Position numbers and translations under genes: made by a program. Below are positions 56,272-64,000 of a stretch of DNA of 64,000 nt, in pieces. Position 1 is the stretch's first letter. Each line of letters starts with the position of its first letter. The notes below the pieces were generated by a model that worked only from the letters and a program-made list of their open reading frames with translations, did not search any database and was not told the origin of the DNA. The DNA comes from Bacteroides ndongoniae (GTDB taxonomy: Bacteria; Bacteroidota; Bacteroidia; Bacteroidales; Bacteroidaceae): the NCBI RefSeq assembly GCF_900108345.1, contig NZ_FNVV01000013.1:468943-532942 (forward strand), read 5' to 3'.

Positions 56272-57315
56272 ATGAAGTTATTGCGCATCCATAAGAAGTT
56301 TCTGCTGATGTTGAATGCCATTTCCGTTATCGTGGCGTTCCTCATGCACTTGCCCGAACTGATAGCGTTGTCCGATCCTGTATCGGGCAGCCATCTGTTC
56401 CCGGATATTCATTGGCTCAATGTCTGTTACGAAATACTGTTTACTTATTTCTCCATACTGTTGTTGTTTTTCATCAATGTCAGAATCATGATGTCCGGCA
56501 GCTTGGCTACAGCATTGAGTTGGAAAAGAGTAGTGGTGAGTTTTGTGGTCACACTGGTTGTATGCAACCTGTTGGGAAAAGGCTTTGTTTATGCTCACCA
56601 GCACTTCGGCATACCGGCCATCACTGCCATGCTCCATCATTACCTGCATCCGTTGAGGGACATCCTGATAGCCTGCATTGTGACGGGCACTTGCTATCTG
56701 GATTATCAGAACCGGCGTAGCCGCAAGATGCTGCTCGAAAACGAGCAGTTGCGTACGGAAAATCTTGTCAACCAATACGAATCTTTGAAAAGCCAGCTGA
56801 ATCCGCATATGCTTTTCAACTCGCTCAATACGTTGTATTCGCTGATACGGGAATCGCCGGACAAGGCTCAGAATTATCTTCAGGAACTGTCGAGGGTCAT
56901 GCGCTATACGTTGCACGACAATCTGTCGCATACTGTCACTCTGAATGAAGAGATGGTTTTTGTACGTTCGTACATATATCTTTTGCAGATGCGCTACGAG
57001 GACAATCTGCACTTCGATATAGATATCCCGCAGGAGCTGTTGCAGCGGGAGGTACCGCCAATGGCAGTACAGATGCTGGTGGAAAATGCGGTGAAGCATA
57101 ATGAAATCAGCCGGCGGAATCCGTTAACGATCAGCATCCGGGCGAATGGTAATGAACTGTATGTCACGAATCGTATACAGCCCAAACTGTCAAGCAGTAG
57201 CAGTACATGCATCGGACTGGCCAATCTGTCCAAACGTTATCGGCTGCTTTTCGGGAAAGACATTACCATCGAAGAAAGCAACAACGACTTTAAAGTAACC
57301 TTGCCACTGATATGA
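56272..57315 (+). CDS. LytS/YehU-type sensor histidine kinase
   Basis: A 347-residue kinase. Four membrane helices span about residues 10-145, giving a membrane-embedded sensor. The cytosolic part is a His_kinase domain with the phospho-acceptor His179 in QLNPHMLFNSLN, followed by the dimerisation helices and an HATPase region (VQMLVENAVKHNEISRRNPL, GLANLSKRYRLLFG). It ends overlapping the response regulator start by four bases (ATGA). Placed right behind the pump and adaptor genes, it probably senses membrane stress or a pump substrate and controls this operon; this is inference. Confidence 0.92.
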   Translation: MKLLRIHKKFLLMLNAISVIVAFLMHLPELIALSDPVSGSHLFPDIHWLNVCYEILFTYFSILLLFFINVRIMMSGSLATALSWKRVVVSFVVTLVVCNLLGKGFVYAHQHFGIPAITAMLHHYLHPLRDILIACIVTGTCYLDYQNRRSRKMLLENEQLRTENLVNQYESLKSQLNPHMLFNSLNTLYSLIRESPDKAQNYLQELSRVMRYTLHDNLSHTVTLNEEMVFVRSYIYLLQMRYEDNLHFDIDIPQELLQREVPPMAVQMLVENAVKHNEISRRNPLTISIRANGNELYVTNRIQPKLSSSSSTCIGLANLSKRYRLLFGKDITIEESNNDFKVTLPLI

Positions 57316-58070
57316 GGACACTGATTATAGAAGACGAAAAGGCTGCCCTTCGCAACCTGAAAGCAGCCATGCAAGAGGTGGATACCGATTTCGATATTGT
57401 AGGCGAGACGGATAGTGTGACCGATACACTGGAGTGGTTTGCCAGCCACTCCATGCCCGAACTGGTATTTATGGATATCCACCTGGCAGACGGGTCGGCT
57501 TTCGGCATCTTCGAGCAGGTTGACATCACCTGTCCCATCATCTTTACCACCGCTTACGATGAATATGCTTTGCAGGCTTTTCGCGTGAATAGCATTGCTT
57601 ATTTGCTGAAACCCATCAGCAGTGCCGACCTGCAAATGGCCATCGACAAGCTGAAGCTGCTCGGAGGTGCGAAAGCGGAGAGTACGAAGACCGATTTTCA
57701 GGCTGTCATGCACGCCCTGAAGCGGGAAGAAGGATATAAAACTCACTTTCTGGTTCCTGTGAAAGGCGACCGTTTCGTGCCGGTCAGTGTAGACCAGATC
57801 TCTTATTTCTACATCAGCGATGGAGTGGTTAAGGCGGTTCTCCAGTCTTCCGAGACTTTTATTTTCCGACAGACGCTCGATGAATTGGCCGAGTTGCTGA
57901 ATCCCCGTCAGTTCTTCCGGGCCAACCGTCAGTATATCATTGCCCACAAAGCCGTCGTAGGCGTCAGTCTGTGGTTTGGCGGGCGGATGGTTCTTCAGCT
58001 TACGCCTCCTACCGACGAAAAAGTCATCATCAGCAAAGCACGTGTGCCGGCTTTCAGGGTATGGTTTTGA
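57312..58070 (+). CDS. LytTR-family response regulator
   Basis: A 252-residue response regulator. The receiver (about 1-118) has LIIEDEKAALRNLKAAM, the phospho-acceptor Asp55 in VFMDIHLADG and the KPISSADLQMAIDKL end. The C-terminal LytTR DNA-binding domain (about 140-250) contains FLVPVKGDRFVPVSVDQISY and FFRANRQYIIAHKAV. LytTR domains bind direct repeats with about one helical turn spacing upstream of target promoters. Coupled to the kinase gene by a four-base overlap; the last gene of the operon. Confidence 0.94.
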   Translation: MRTLIIEDEKAALRNLKAAMQEVDTDFDIVGETDSVTDTLEWFASHSMPELVFMDIHLADGSAFGIFEQVDITCPIIFTTAYDEYALQAFRVNSIAYLLKPISSADLQMAIDKLKLLGGAKAESTKTDFQAVMHALKREEGYKTHFLVPVKGDRFVPVSVDQISYFYISDGVVKAVLQSSETFIFRQTLDELAELLNPRQFFRANRQYIIAHKAVVGVSLWFGGRMVLQLTPPTDEKVIISKARVPAFRVWF

Positions 58071-58120
58071 TGGTTATGCATGTAGAGGTATGGAAGTTGT
58101 TTGTAGGTGTTTTTTTGAAC

Positions 58121-59950
58121 TTATTTTAATATATTGAAAACTGCATTTAAAGTTCTGTCATAATTAGTTATATAGTCATTGGCATAGATGGGAATAATTT
58201 TGTCGGGCACAATGCCTTGGGCGTGGTGTTGTTCTCCATCCATGCAGTGCATACGCATACCGGTCATAGCGAACGGGAACAGAGGTAGATCGAATTGTGT
58301 CATATCGCCTGTGGTTCCTGCTGTTGTTTGTCCAATAATTGTGCCTAATCCGTAGTGACGGACTATCATCAGAATGGTTTCGCCCCAACTGACGGTTCCT
58401 GCATCACACAAAAAGACTGCCGGCAAATTAACATGAGGTAATTTGGCTTGAAGAGTTTCTGTATTGACACGCCACGATAATTTTTGTTGGAAGGGGAAAC
58501 TGTTAATCGGAACTTCCGTTGCTGGAGCTTTCACGTTGGAAGAGATTAAATGTGCTAAAATATCTTCGAATCGGTACGAAGGTAGTCCTCGTAAATCGAA
58601 ACAAAGTTTTTTTATATCAGGAGTTAGTGCTGATAAAAAGCGTTTCTCGTTCAGCTTGTGTGAAGTGGCGTCAATGTACAGGAACCCATTGTCGTATTTC
58701 CGGATAGGCTGGTTTTCATGTTTGGATACAGGTAAATCAGGGTATCGAGTATAAAGTGTATCTTTATGCATTTGTTCCGCAAGGCCACTACTTTCGATAA
58801 CAAACGGAGTATCGTATACGGAGGATGAAAATAGTTTGTCAACAGCTATTTTGTTTCGATGTGCTTCTGTTGCAGCATTTGTCATTTCCTTGCAACTTTG
58901 TAAACGTATGGAAGCGGGCTTACCGTTAATAGTGTGGAGCATACGCCAAGTTTGTTTGCCACCGATTTCTGTACGTATGAGTAACGTGTCATTTACACAC
59001 CTTGTTTCAACGTCTGCAAAGTATTCGGGTAGATAGGTTGCTTTGATATTAGAAATATTCATGTCTCTGCGTACGAAAAGATGTCCGTCTTTTATTGGAT
59101 TGAGAAAACGGTTAATTGTATCGTACCATTCAAGAAGTGATTCAAAAGAATCTATTTCTCCTATTTGAATGGCTTTTTGCAGATAGATTTTTAATTGATG
59201 ATCCCAATCAAGATTGTCCTCTTCGTAATAAGGGTAGAAGTGGCGGACTATATTCCAACGGACAGCTAAATCAGCTATTCTAACTGCTTTGTCTGACAGT
59301 AGTCCGAAAATAAATCGGCGATTTGAGGATAACATCTTGTCGTTACTTTGATGATGTTTCCAATAATTTTTAGCCTCGGTAAGCAGCCGATGCGTAGTCT
59401 TGCTATCAAACATTTCTTTGGGTAGTGCATGCTGGATATTTAGATATTTTTCATTGCCTACTGCGTAGTTATAATATCGGTTGGGCACTGGCGCGGTTAC
59501 AGAGTCTTGGAGGTTGAGAACGGTAGAGAGTCTTTTGTAATAAGGAATATAATTGGCAAGCCCGGGCATCAGCAATTTAGCGAGAAAAGGTACCTTCAAT
59601 TCCCCTGATCCACTGTAATAATAGAATTGGGCAGAAGTAGTCGATTTTGTGGTGTCTTTCTTTGATAAAATGGGTGCGGTTGAGAAGTATAAAGTGGGAG
59701 CAAGCGGTTGGAATACCGTCTCAAGTGGTTGCGTCTCTATCCTATGTGCAAGTAACGCACACACTTTCATCCAATCGCTTTCTGACCAGTCTTTAGTGTA
59801 TGGGTTGGGAGAAAAGTAGCGGATGACGCCGTATGTGTGGGCAAATTCAACGTAATGAGATATATTTATCGCTTGTGAATAGCTCGTATATGTGCAAAAA
59901 CAGATAAACAGCAGAATAATTCTGACTACAGCCAGATTCATATTTTTCAT
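58121..59950 (-). CDS. S41 (C-terminal processing-like) peptidase
   Basis: A 609-residue secreted serine peptidase of family S41. A signal peptide (ending YSQAI) precedes a long N-terminal region (about 30-290) with an all-helical part. The catalytic core is C-terminal: FLYIDATSHKLNEKRFL, KKLCFDLRGLPS and VFLCDAGTVSWGETILMIV, where Ser521 takes the nucleophile position of the S41 TxSxxE motif. Gly-rich GTTGDMTQFDLPLF follows. PDZ domain not clear, so substrate recognition may differ from CtpA. The gene is AT-rich compared with its neighbours and is divergent from the S9 peptidase gene, with repeat arrays in between. Confidence 0.85.
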   Translation of the reverse strand: MKNMNLAVVRIILLFICFCTYTSYSQAINISHYVEFAHTYGVIRYFSPNPYTKDWSESDWMKVCALLAHRIETQPLETVFQPLAPTLYFSTAPILSKKDTTKSTTSAQFYYYSGSGELKVPFLAKLLMPGLANYIPYYKRLSTVLNLQDSVTAPVPNRYYNYAVGNEKYLNIQHALPKEMFDSKTTHRLLTEAKNYWKHHQSNDKMLSSNRRFIFGLLSDKAVRIADLAVRWNIVRHFYPYYEEDNLDWDHQLKIYLQKAIQIGEIDSFESLLEWYDTINRFLNPIKDGHLFVRRDMNISNIKATYLPEYFADVETRCVNDTLLIRTEIGGKQTWRMLHTINGKPASIRLQSCKEMTNAATEAHRNKIAVDKLFSSSVYDTPFVIESSGLAEQMHKDTLYTRYPDLPVSKHENQPIRKYDNGFLYIDATSHKLNEKRFLSALTPDIKKLCFDLRGLPSYRFEDILAHLISSNVKAPATEVPINSFPFQQKLSWRVNTETLQAKLPHVNLPAVFLCDAGTVSWGETILMIVRHYGLGTIIGQTTAGTTGDMTQFDLPLFPFAMTGMRMHCMDGEQHHAQGIVPDKIIPIYANDYITNYDRTLNAVFNILK

Positions 59951-59980
59951 ACTTAATTTATTATTGGATTTATGCTAAGA

Positions 59981-59988
59981 CAAAAGTA
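59981..59988 (-). promoter_or_regulatory. -7 box TACTTTTG for S41 peptidase gene
   Basis: Perfect TAnnTTTG match 31 nt before the start codon on the minus strand; no clear -33 box. Confidence 0.45.
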
Positions 59989-60073
59989 ATCTATTTTTTT
60001 GTTTCAAGGCCGTTTTTACATTCTTATTCAATAAAAATTCCCCTATCATTTTATCTCAAACCTTATTCTCCGA

Positions 60074-60130
60074 AAGTCCCTCTTTACGCCTCCCAAGTCC
60101 CTCTTTACGTTGCTAAAGTCCATAGTTGTG
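60074..60130. repeat. Family D array, exact 21-nt period, 3 units
   Basis: AAGTCCCTCTTTACG units start at 60074 and 60095, with a third, shorter AAGTCC at 60116. The unit is not palindromic. It abuts the family B array that follows. Confidence 0.82.
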
Positions 60131-60140
60131 AGGGCTATTA

Positions 60141-60236
60141 TGCAAGTGTAGCTCGTGAGTCGTACAAGTGTTACTCGTGAGCCGTGCAAGTGTTGCTCGC
60201 GAGCCATACAAGTGTCGTTCGTGAGCCGTGCAAGTG
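60141..60236. repeat. Family B array, exact 22-nt period, 5 units
   Basis: TRCAAGTG starts at 60141, 60163, 60185, 60207 and 60229. Units carry GCTCGTGAGTCG, ACTCGTGAGCCG, GCTCGCGAGCC and TTCGTGAGCCG. It is the best preserved example of this family in the window. Confidence 0.92.
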
Positions 60237-60448
60237 GTTTACAAGACTTGTTTGGGAGACTGGTGAAACATCGTGATTTCACCGCTTTTTCTGTTGTAAA
60301 CAAAGTTTTCTGTGTGAAGTTTCACCGCATCTCGCTGATAATCAATGAATTGCTGTGAAGGGTGAAAGACGGATGACTTCGTTTCCTGTTTTTTTGTGTT
60401 TTCCTGTGCTTTCCTGCCTATTCTTTTATACTTAAGGGTGCCGTTTTT

Positions 60449-60507
60449 TTCCCAGTTAGGAAAAAATATCTGCCTAACTGGGAAAAAAATATTTCCTAAC
60501 TGGGGAA
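60449..60507. repeat. Family A palindromic array, 3 units, 21-22 nt period
   Basis: CCAGTTAGG at 60452, then CCTAACTGG units at 60473 and 60495, each flanked by A/T runs. Same family as at 1157-1217 and 11407-11466. Confidence 0.88.
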
Positions 60508-60609
60508 AAACGGGGGAGAATATTCGCGATATTTCGAACCATAGTTTTTTAAATATTCATTTTTTATTCGTATATTGCGCCAATAACACTGAACGAACGG
60601 AAATATTTT

Positions 60610-62727
60610 ATGAAACAAGTCCAGATTTTAGCATTGGCTATGAGTATGACAGCAGTATCTTGTGGTGTGAAACAATCCAAATTGGTGTATCCCGAAACGG
60701 CGAAAGTAGATACGGTAGATGTGTATTTCGGCACGGAAGTCCCCGATCCGTATCGTTGGCTGGAGAATGATACCAGTGCGGCAACGGCTGCGTGGGTCGA
60801 AGCTCAGAATAAGGTTACAAACGGTTACTTGTTGCAGATTCCGTTTCGTGAGGCATTGTTGAAACGCCTGACTGCGGTGTCCGACTACGAAAAGATAGGT
60901 ACGCCGTTCAAAAAACACGGAAAGTATTATTTCTTCAAGAATGACGGTCTGCAAAATCAGAGCGTATTGTATGTGCAGGACAAGCTGGATGGCGAACCAC
61001 GTGTGTTCCTCGATCCTAACCGTCTGTCGGACGACGGTACGGTGGCACTGACCGGCATCTTCTTCTCACACAATGGAAAGTATGCGGCCTATACCATTTC
61101 GCGTAGCGGTTCGGACTGGACCGAGATTTATGTGATGGATGCAGAAAGCGGACAGCTGCTGGACGATCACATCGAATGGGCCAAGTTTACCGGAGCCGAA
61201 TGGCAGAGCGACGGATTCTATTACAGTGCTTACGATGCTCCCGAGAAAGGAAAGGAGTTCTCCAACATGAATGCCAATCATAAGATATACTATCACAAAC
61301 TGGGTACTCCCCAGTCGCAGGACAAGCTGGTGTACCAGAATCCGGCCTATCCCAAACGCTTCTATACTTGCAGTGTGAGCGAGGATGAGACGATGCTCTT
61401 CTTGTACGAAAGCGGAGAAGGACGTGGAAATGCCTTGTACGTGAAGGATCTGCGCCGGAATGACGCTCCCTTTGTGGCGATGGCTACAGATATGGACTAT
61501 CAGTATAGTCCGCTGGAAGTGATTGGCGGGAAAATATATCTGTTCACCAACCACGGAGCTCCGAAAAACCGCATAATGGTGGCCGACCTTGCCAGGAGCG
61601 AACTGAAAGACTGGACAGAACTGGTGCCCGAGTCGGAAGCAGTGCTGTCGGGCGCACAGGTGATTGGCGGAAAGCTGTTCCTGACTTACGACAAAGACGC
61701 TTCCAACCACGCTTATGTGTACGGACTCGACGGCAAGCAGTTGCAGGAAATCAAGCTGCCGTCGTTGGGAACCGTGGGCTTCAGTGGCGACAAGGACGAC
61801 AAGGAATGTTTCTTCAGCTTTACTTCGTTCACCATTCCGGGTGCTACCTATAAATATGATATGGATAAGAATACATACGAACTGTTCCGTGCGCCGAAGG
61901 TCGATTTCGATGCCGATGCTTTCGTTACCGAACAGGTGTTCTATCCCAGCAAGGACGGTACGAAGATTCCCATGTTCCTTACATATAAGAAAGACCTGAA
62001 AAAGAACGGTACGAATCCGGTATACCTGTACGGTTACGGAGGTTTCAACATCAGTCTGAATCCTGGCTTCTCGGCTATGCGCATTCCTTTCCTGGAGAAC
62101 GGAGGAATCTATGCGCAGGTCAACCTGCGCGGAGGCGGCGAATATGGCGAAGCCTGGCATGTGGCCGGCACAAAGATGCAGAAGCAGAATGTTTTCGACG
62201 ACTTTATTGCGGCGGCCGAGTATCTGATAGCTGCCAACTATACCAATAAGGACAAGATAGCCATCGTGGGAGGCTCGAACGGAGGTCTGCTGGTAGGTGC
62301 CTGCATGACGCAGCGTCCCGATCTGTTCCGTGTAGCCATTCCCGAAGTGGGCGTGATGGATATGCTTCGCTATCATAAGTTCACCATTGGCTGGAACTGG
62401 GCAAGCGATTACGGTACGAGCGAAGACAGCAAAGAAATGTTCGAGTACCTGAAGGGGTATTCGCCCTTGCACAACCTGAAACCGGGTACAAAATATCCTG
62501 CCACTATGGTTACGACGGCCGATCACGACGACCGCGTAGTGCCGGCACACTCGTTCAAGTTTGCAGCAACGCTGCAGGCTTGCAATGATGGAACGAATCC
62601 GACCCTTATCCGCATCGACAGCAAGGCCGGACACGGAGCAGGAAAGCCCATGAGCAAGGTGCTGGAGGAGCAGGCAGACATATATAGCTTCATCATGTAC
62701 AACCTGGGAATGGGTTTTAAGGAATAA
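60610..62727 (+). CDS. Prolyl oligopeptidase family (S9) serine peptidase, lipoprotein
   Basis: A 705-residue prolyl-oligopeptidase-type enzyme cutting short peptides after Pro. The start MKQVQILALAMSMTAVSCG has a lipoprotein-like Cys18. A seven-bladed beta-propeller (about 75-415) gates the alpha/beta-hydrolase domain (about 420-700): the triad is Ser556 in VGGSNGGLL, Asp641 in DHDDRVVP and His675 in KAGHGAGKP, with oxyanion and Trp motifs usual for POP. The classical YGYGGFNISLNPGF segment is present. An IS66 element is inserted 4 bp after its stop codon, so its natural terminator may have been displaced. It is divergent from an S41 peptidase; together they may degrade peptides in the periplasm. 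Confidence 0.95.
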   Translation: MKQVQILALAMSMTAVSCGVKQSKLVYPETAKVDTVDVYFGTEVPDPYRWLENDTSAATAAWVEAQNKVTNGYLLQIPFREALLKRLTAVSDYEKIGTPFKKHGKYYFFKNDGLQNQSVLYVQDKLDGEPRVFLDPNRLSDDGTVALTGIFFSHNGKYAAYTISRSGSDWTEIYVMDAESGQLLDDHIEWAKFTGAEWQSDGFYYSAYDAPEKGKEFSNMNANHKIYYHKLGTPQSQDKLVYQNPAYPKRFYTCSVSEDETMLFLYESGEGRGNALYVKDLRRNDAPFVAMATDMDYQYSPLEVIGGKIYLFTNHGAPKNRIMVADLARSELKDWTELVPESEAVLSGAQVIGGKLFLTYDKDASNHAYVYGLDGKQLQEIKLPSLGTVGFSGDKDDKECFFSFTSFTIPGATYKYDMDKNTYELFRAPKVDFDADAFVTEQVFYPSKDGTKIPMFLTYKKDLKKNGTNPVYLYGYGGFNISLNPGFSAMRIPFLENGGIYAQVNLRGGGEYGEAWHVAGTKMQKQNVFDDFIAAAEYLIAANYTNKDKIAIVGGSNGGLLVGACMTQRPDLFRVAIPEVGVMDMLRYHKFTIGWNWASDYGTSEDSKEMFEYLKGYSPLHNLKPGTKYPATMVTTADHDDRVVPAHSFKFAATLQACNDGTNPTLIRIDSKAGHGAGKPMSKVLEEQADIYSFIMYNLGMGFKE

Positions 62728-62809
62728 AATAGTAAGCTTCCAAAATTGGCGTATTGACTAGTATGTCCCTTTCCTTTAGCTTCGTGCTAAACTTAAAACT
62801 CGAAAGATT

Positions 62810-63172
62810 ATGTTTAGCGAAAAAGATTTTGAAAGACTGTGGTTCCTCTACAAGACCGAGGGCGAACCCAAAGGAGTTTCCATCAACTCATTCTGTATTA
62901 GCAACAACATTCCTTACACGGCATTCTATGACTGGTTCAAGAAGACACAGAAGAAAGTTGTACCTGTAGAAGTGGAAGGTATTCCTGAAGAGTTGATCCA
63001 GGCAGGCAATGAAGAACAGGATGTTACTAAAGGCAAGTCTAAACGTACATCTCCCCATAAAGGGAGCATCATGGTAACGATTAGAACCCGTGAGGGTTTG
63101 TGCATACAGAAGAAAGGCTTAGACTATCAGGGGCTGAAAACACTGGTAGAGAAACTGGAGGGCTTATGCTGA
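62810..63172 (+). CDS. tnpA: IS66 accessory protein TnpA
   Basis: A 120-residue accessory protein of IS66 elements, required with TnpB and TnpC for transposition. It has an N-terminal helix-turn-helix-like part (KGVSINSFCISNNIPYTAFY, DWFKKTQKK), as in the Tn3-like/IS66 TnpA family, then a charged linker and a C-terminal MVTIRTREGLCIQKKGLDYQ. The tnpB ATG overlaps its stop (ATGCTGA), indicating coupled translation. It appears intact. Confidence 0.88.
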   Translation: MFSEKDFERLWFLYKTEGEPKGVSINSFCISNNIPYTAFYDWFKKTQKKVVPVEVEGIPEELIQAGNEEQDVTKGKSKRTSPHKGSIMVTIRTREGLCIQKKGLDYQGLKTLVEKLEGLC

Positions 63173-63498
63173 GCATCAACGGTCTTCACAACTTCTACTA
63201 CCTTCCTGAGCTTCACGATATGAGATGCAAGGCCCAGCGTATATGCGAGATAATCCGCGGCAGGTATCACCGAGATCCGCTGAGCGGAGACGTTTACATG
63301 TTTATGTCGAAAGACCAGCGTAAGGTTCGTATGATACACTATGAGCGGAATGCCTACTACCTTCATGAGAAGTCCTTCATTAAGGGTTATAAGTTCATGA
63401 AAATAGAGCGTAAGGACGATGTGACAGTGTATAAGATAGACTGGAAAGACCTGGTCACAATACTTGAAACTCCGGTAATAACGAGCATAAAGATTTAA
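63166..63498 (+). CDS. tnpB: IS66 accessory protein TnpB
   Basis: A 110-residue IS66 Orf2/TnpB protein: the family has a compact fold of about 110-120 residues with the RCKAQRICEIIRGRYHRDPLSG and MFMSKDQRKVRMIHYER blocks seen here. The start at 63166 is preferred over upstream in-frame ATG (63100) because it matches the family N-terminus and overlaps tnpA. Intact. Biochemical function remains unclear. Confidence 0.88.
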   Translation: MLSINGLHNFYYLPELHDMRCKAQRICEIIRGRYHRDPLSGDVYMFMSKDQRKVRMIHYERNAYYLHEKSFIKGYKFMKIERKDDVTVYKIDWKDLVTILETPVITSIKI

Positions 63499-63588
63499 TG
63501 ATAAAACTCTGAATATCAGCGATAAAAGTTCTCTGAATATTTGCGTATCTCACTGAAAATGAGTATCTTTACATAAAATTTAGAGAAC

Positions 63589-64000
63589 ATGGAAACAGAG
63601 GAACTTATAGAACACATACTCAGACAGAAGCATCTTGAAGAGATGATGAACAGGCCTGAAAAGGAGCATACACCCCTTGAAGGTATGGATAATGAGCAGA
63701 TAAAGAGGTTCGCCCTGTTCCTGTTTGAAGAGAATCAGAACAAGAGCAAGCAGCTTGATGAAATGATAGCACGACTTGATGAAATAGGAAAAGACCTGAA
63801 GGACGCCAACCGTAAGATTGATTCCCTTACAGATGCCCTGCTTAAGGCAAACAGCAAGGCTGAGAAGGCTGCCATTGAATGCAAGCTCCGCGACAAGGAA
63901 TACAAAAAGCTTGAGAAAAAGCATAACGCCCTTGTCGAGCGTCTTTCACTTATGAATAACCAGACTTACGCTTCATCCAAAAGCCTTAAAGGCATTGACC
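63589..64000 (+). CDS. tnpC: IS66 transposase TnpC, truncated by window edge
   Basis: The first 137 codons of the IS66 DDE transposase. It begins METEELIEHILRQKHLEEMM and continues as a charged, heptad-rich coiled coil (about 45-125, with KSKQLDEMIARLDEIGKDL), the N-terminal leucine-zipper-like region of IS66 transposases, then MNNQTYASSKSLKG, matching the conserved (F)GxxSE-like segment. No frame break within the visible part. The catalytic DDE domain lies past the window. Confidence 0.85.
   Translation, partial: METEELIEHILRQKHLEEMMNRPEKEHTPLEGMDNEQIKRFALFLFEENQNKSKQLDEMIARLDEIGKDLKDANRKIDSLTDALLKANSKAEKAAIECKLRDKEYKKLEKKHNALVERLSLMNNQTYASSKSLKGID

Larger units (their letters stand above)
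59951..60609. other. Divergent intergenic region S41 / S9 peptidases
   Basis: Three repeat families occur here in a row: family D (60074-60130), family B (60141-60236) and family A (60449-60507), plus the S41 -7 box. No gene was found; between 60245 and 60445 I see only AT-rich sequence. Confidence 0.75.
62732..64000 (+). mobile_element. IS66-family insertion sequence, left part
   Basis: The terminal sequence GTAAGCTTCCAAAATTGGCG fits the GTAAGC start of IS66-type inverted repeats. It is followed in order by tnpA, tnpB and the N-terminus of tnpC. The 8 bp before it (ATAAAATA, 62724-62731) would be one copy of the 8-bp target duplication; the right end is beyond the window. Confidence 0.85.

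Noticed and set aside
60141..60236. Repeat arrays as CRISPR
   Set aside because: Spacers are 4-10 nt, often conserved, and no cas gene is in the window; units are too short and too closely packed.

Overview
The window reads as chromosomal DNA of a gut Bacteroidales bacterium, most likely Bacteroides or Phocaeicola. Many genes start about 20 nt after a TAnnTTTG -7 box, often with TTTG 19-22 nt further upstream, and Shine-Dalgarno motifs are scarce. Gene content fits: an M64 peptidase, a TonB receptor with a carboxypeptidase-like domain, a large GH2 beta-galactosidase, menA, an RND-TolC fusion and a Bacteroides-type IS66. I cannot name the species. I found no tRNA, rRNA or CRISPR locus.

Layout. 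1-877: end of a Ton/Tol energising operon (two ExbD proteins). 1236-5073: GNAT enzyme and secreted M64 peptidase, an Lrp/AsnC regulator, folA-thyA. 5379-8257: phospholipase D/cardiolipin synthase-like protein and an ECF sigma operon. 8546-14078: His-rich small protein and TonB receptor, Rpn-type nuclease with a coding 12-bp repeat, rRNA m5C methyltransferase. 14130-20417: CusCBA-like heavy-metal efflux operon led by a His/Cys-rich protein. 20495-30988: beta-galactosidase, ABC-F ATPase, SNF2 helicase, lipoprotein. 31162-37861: CCA-adding enzyme, Pit-PhoU phosphate transporter, polyphosphate kinase, phosphoesterase. 37900-40425: a candidate small RNA, then rfbA-rfbB. 40714-42578: EamA transporter and menA. 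42726-46424: an AT-rich island with a membrane TPR regulator, an unannotated 50-residue secreted peptide, a beta-barrel protein and a lipoprotein. 46617-50677: phosphoesterase and a PEP-synthase-like protein with receiver-like domains. 50960-58070: fused RND-TolC pump, adaptor, LytS-type kinase and LytTR regulator. 58121-62727: S41 and S9 peptidases. 62732-64000: left part of an IS66 element.

Functional groups: thyA with folA (thymidylate and folate); ppk1 with pit (phosphate uptake and polyphosphate); two separate heavy-metal-type RND pumps, the second with its own two-component system; rfbA with rfbB (dTDP-sugar synthesis, the remaining steps lying elsewhere).

The most unusual signal is non-coding. 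Intergenic DNA carries arrays of short units with a strict 21-23 nt period. Four unrelated unit families share this architecture: a 16-bp palindrome (three loci), a 22-nt GCTCGYGAGC unit (four loci), an 18-bp palindrome (one locus) and a 21-nt non-palindromic unit (one locus). Three families sit together at 60074-60507. All lie between genes, and 22 or 23 nt is not a multiple of a codon. Whether they have been described elsewhere cannot be settled from sequence alone.
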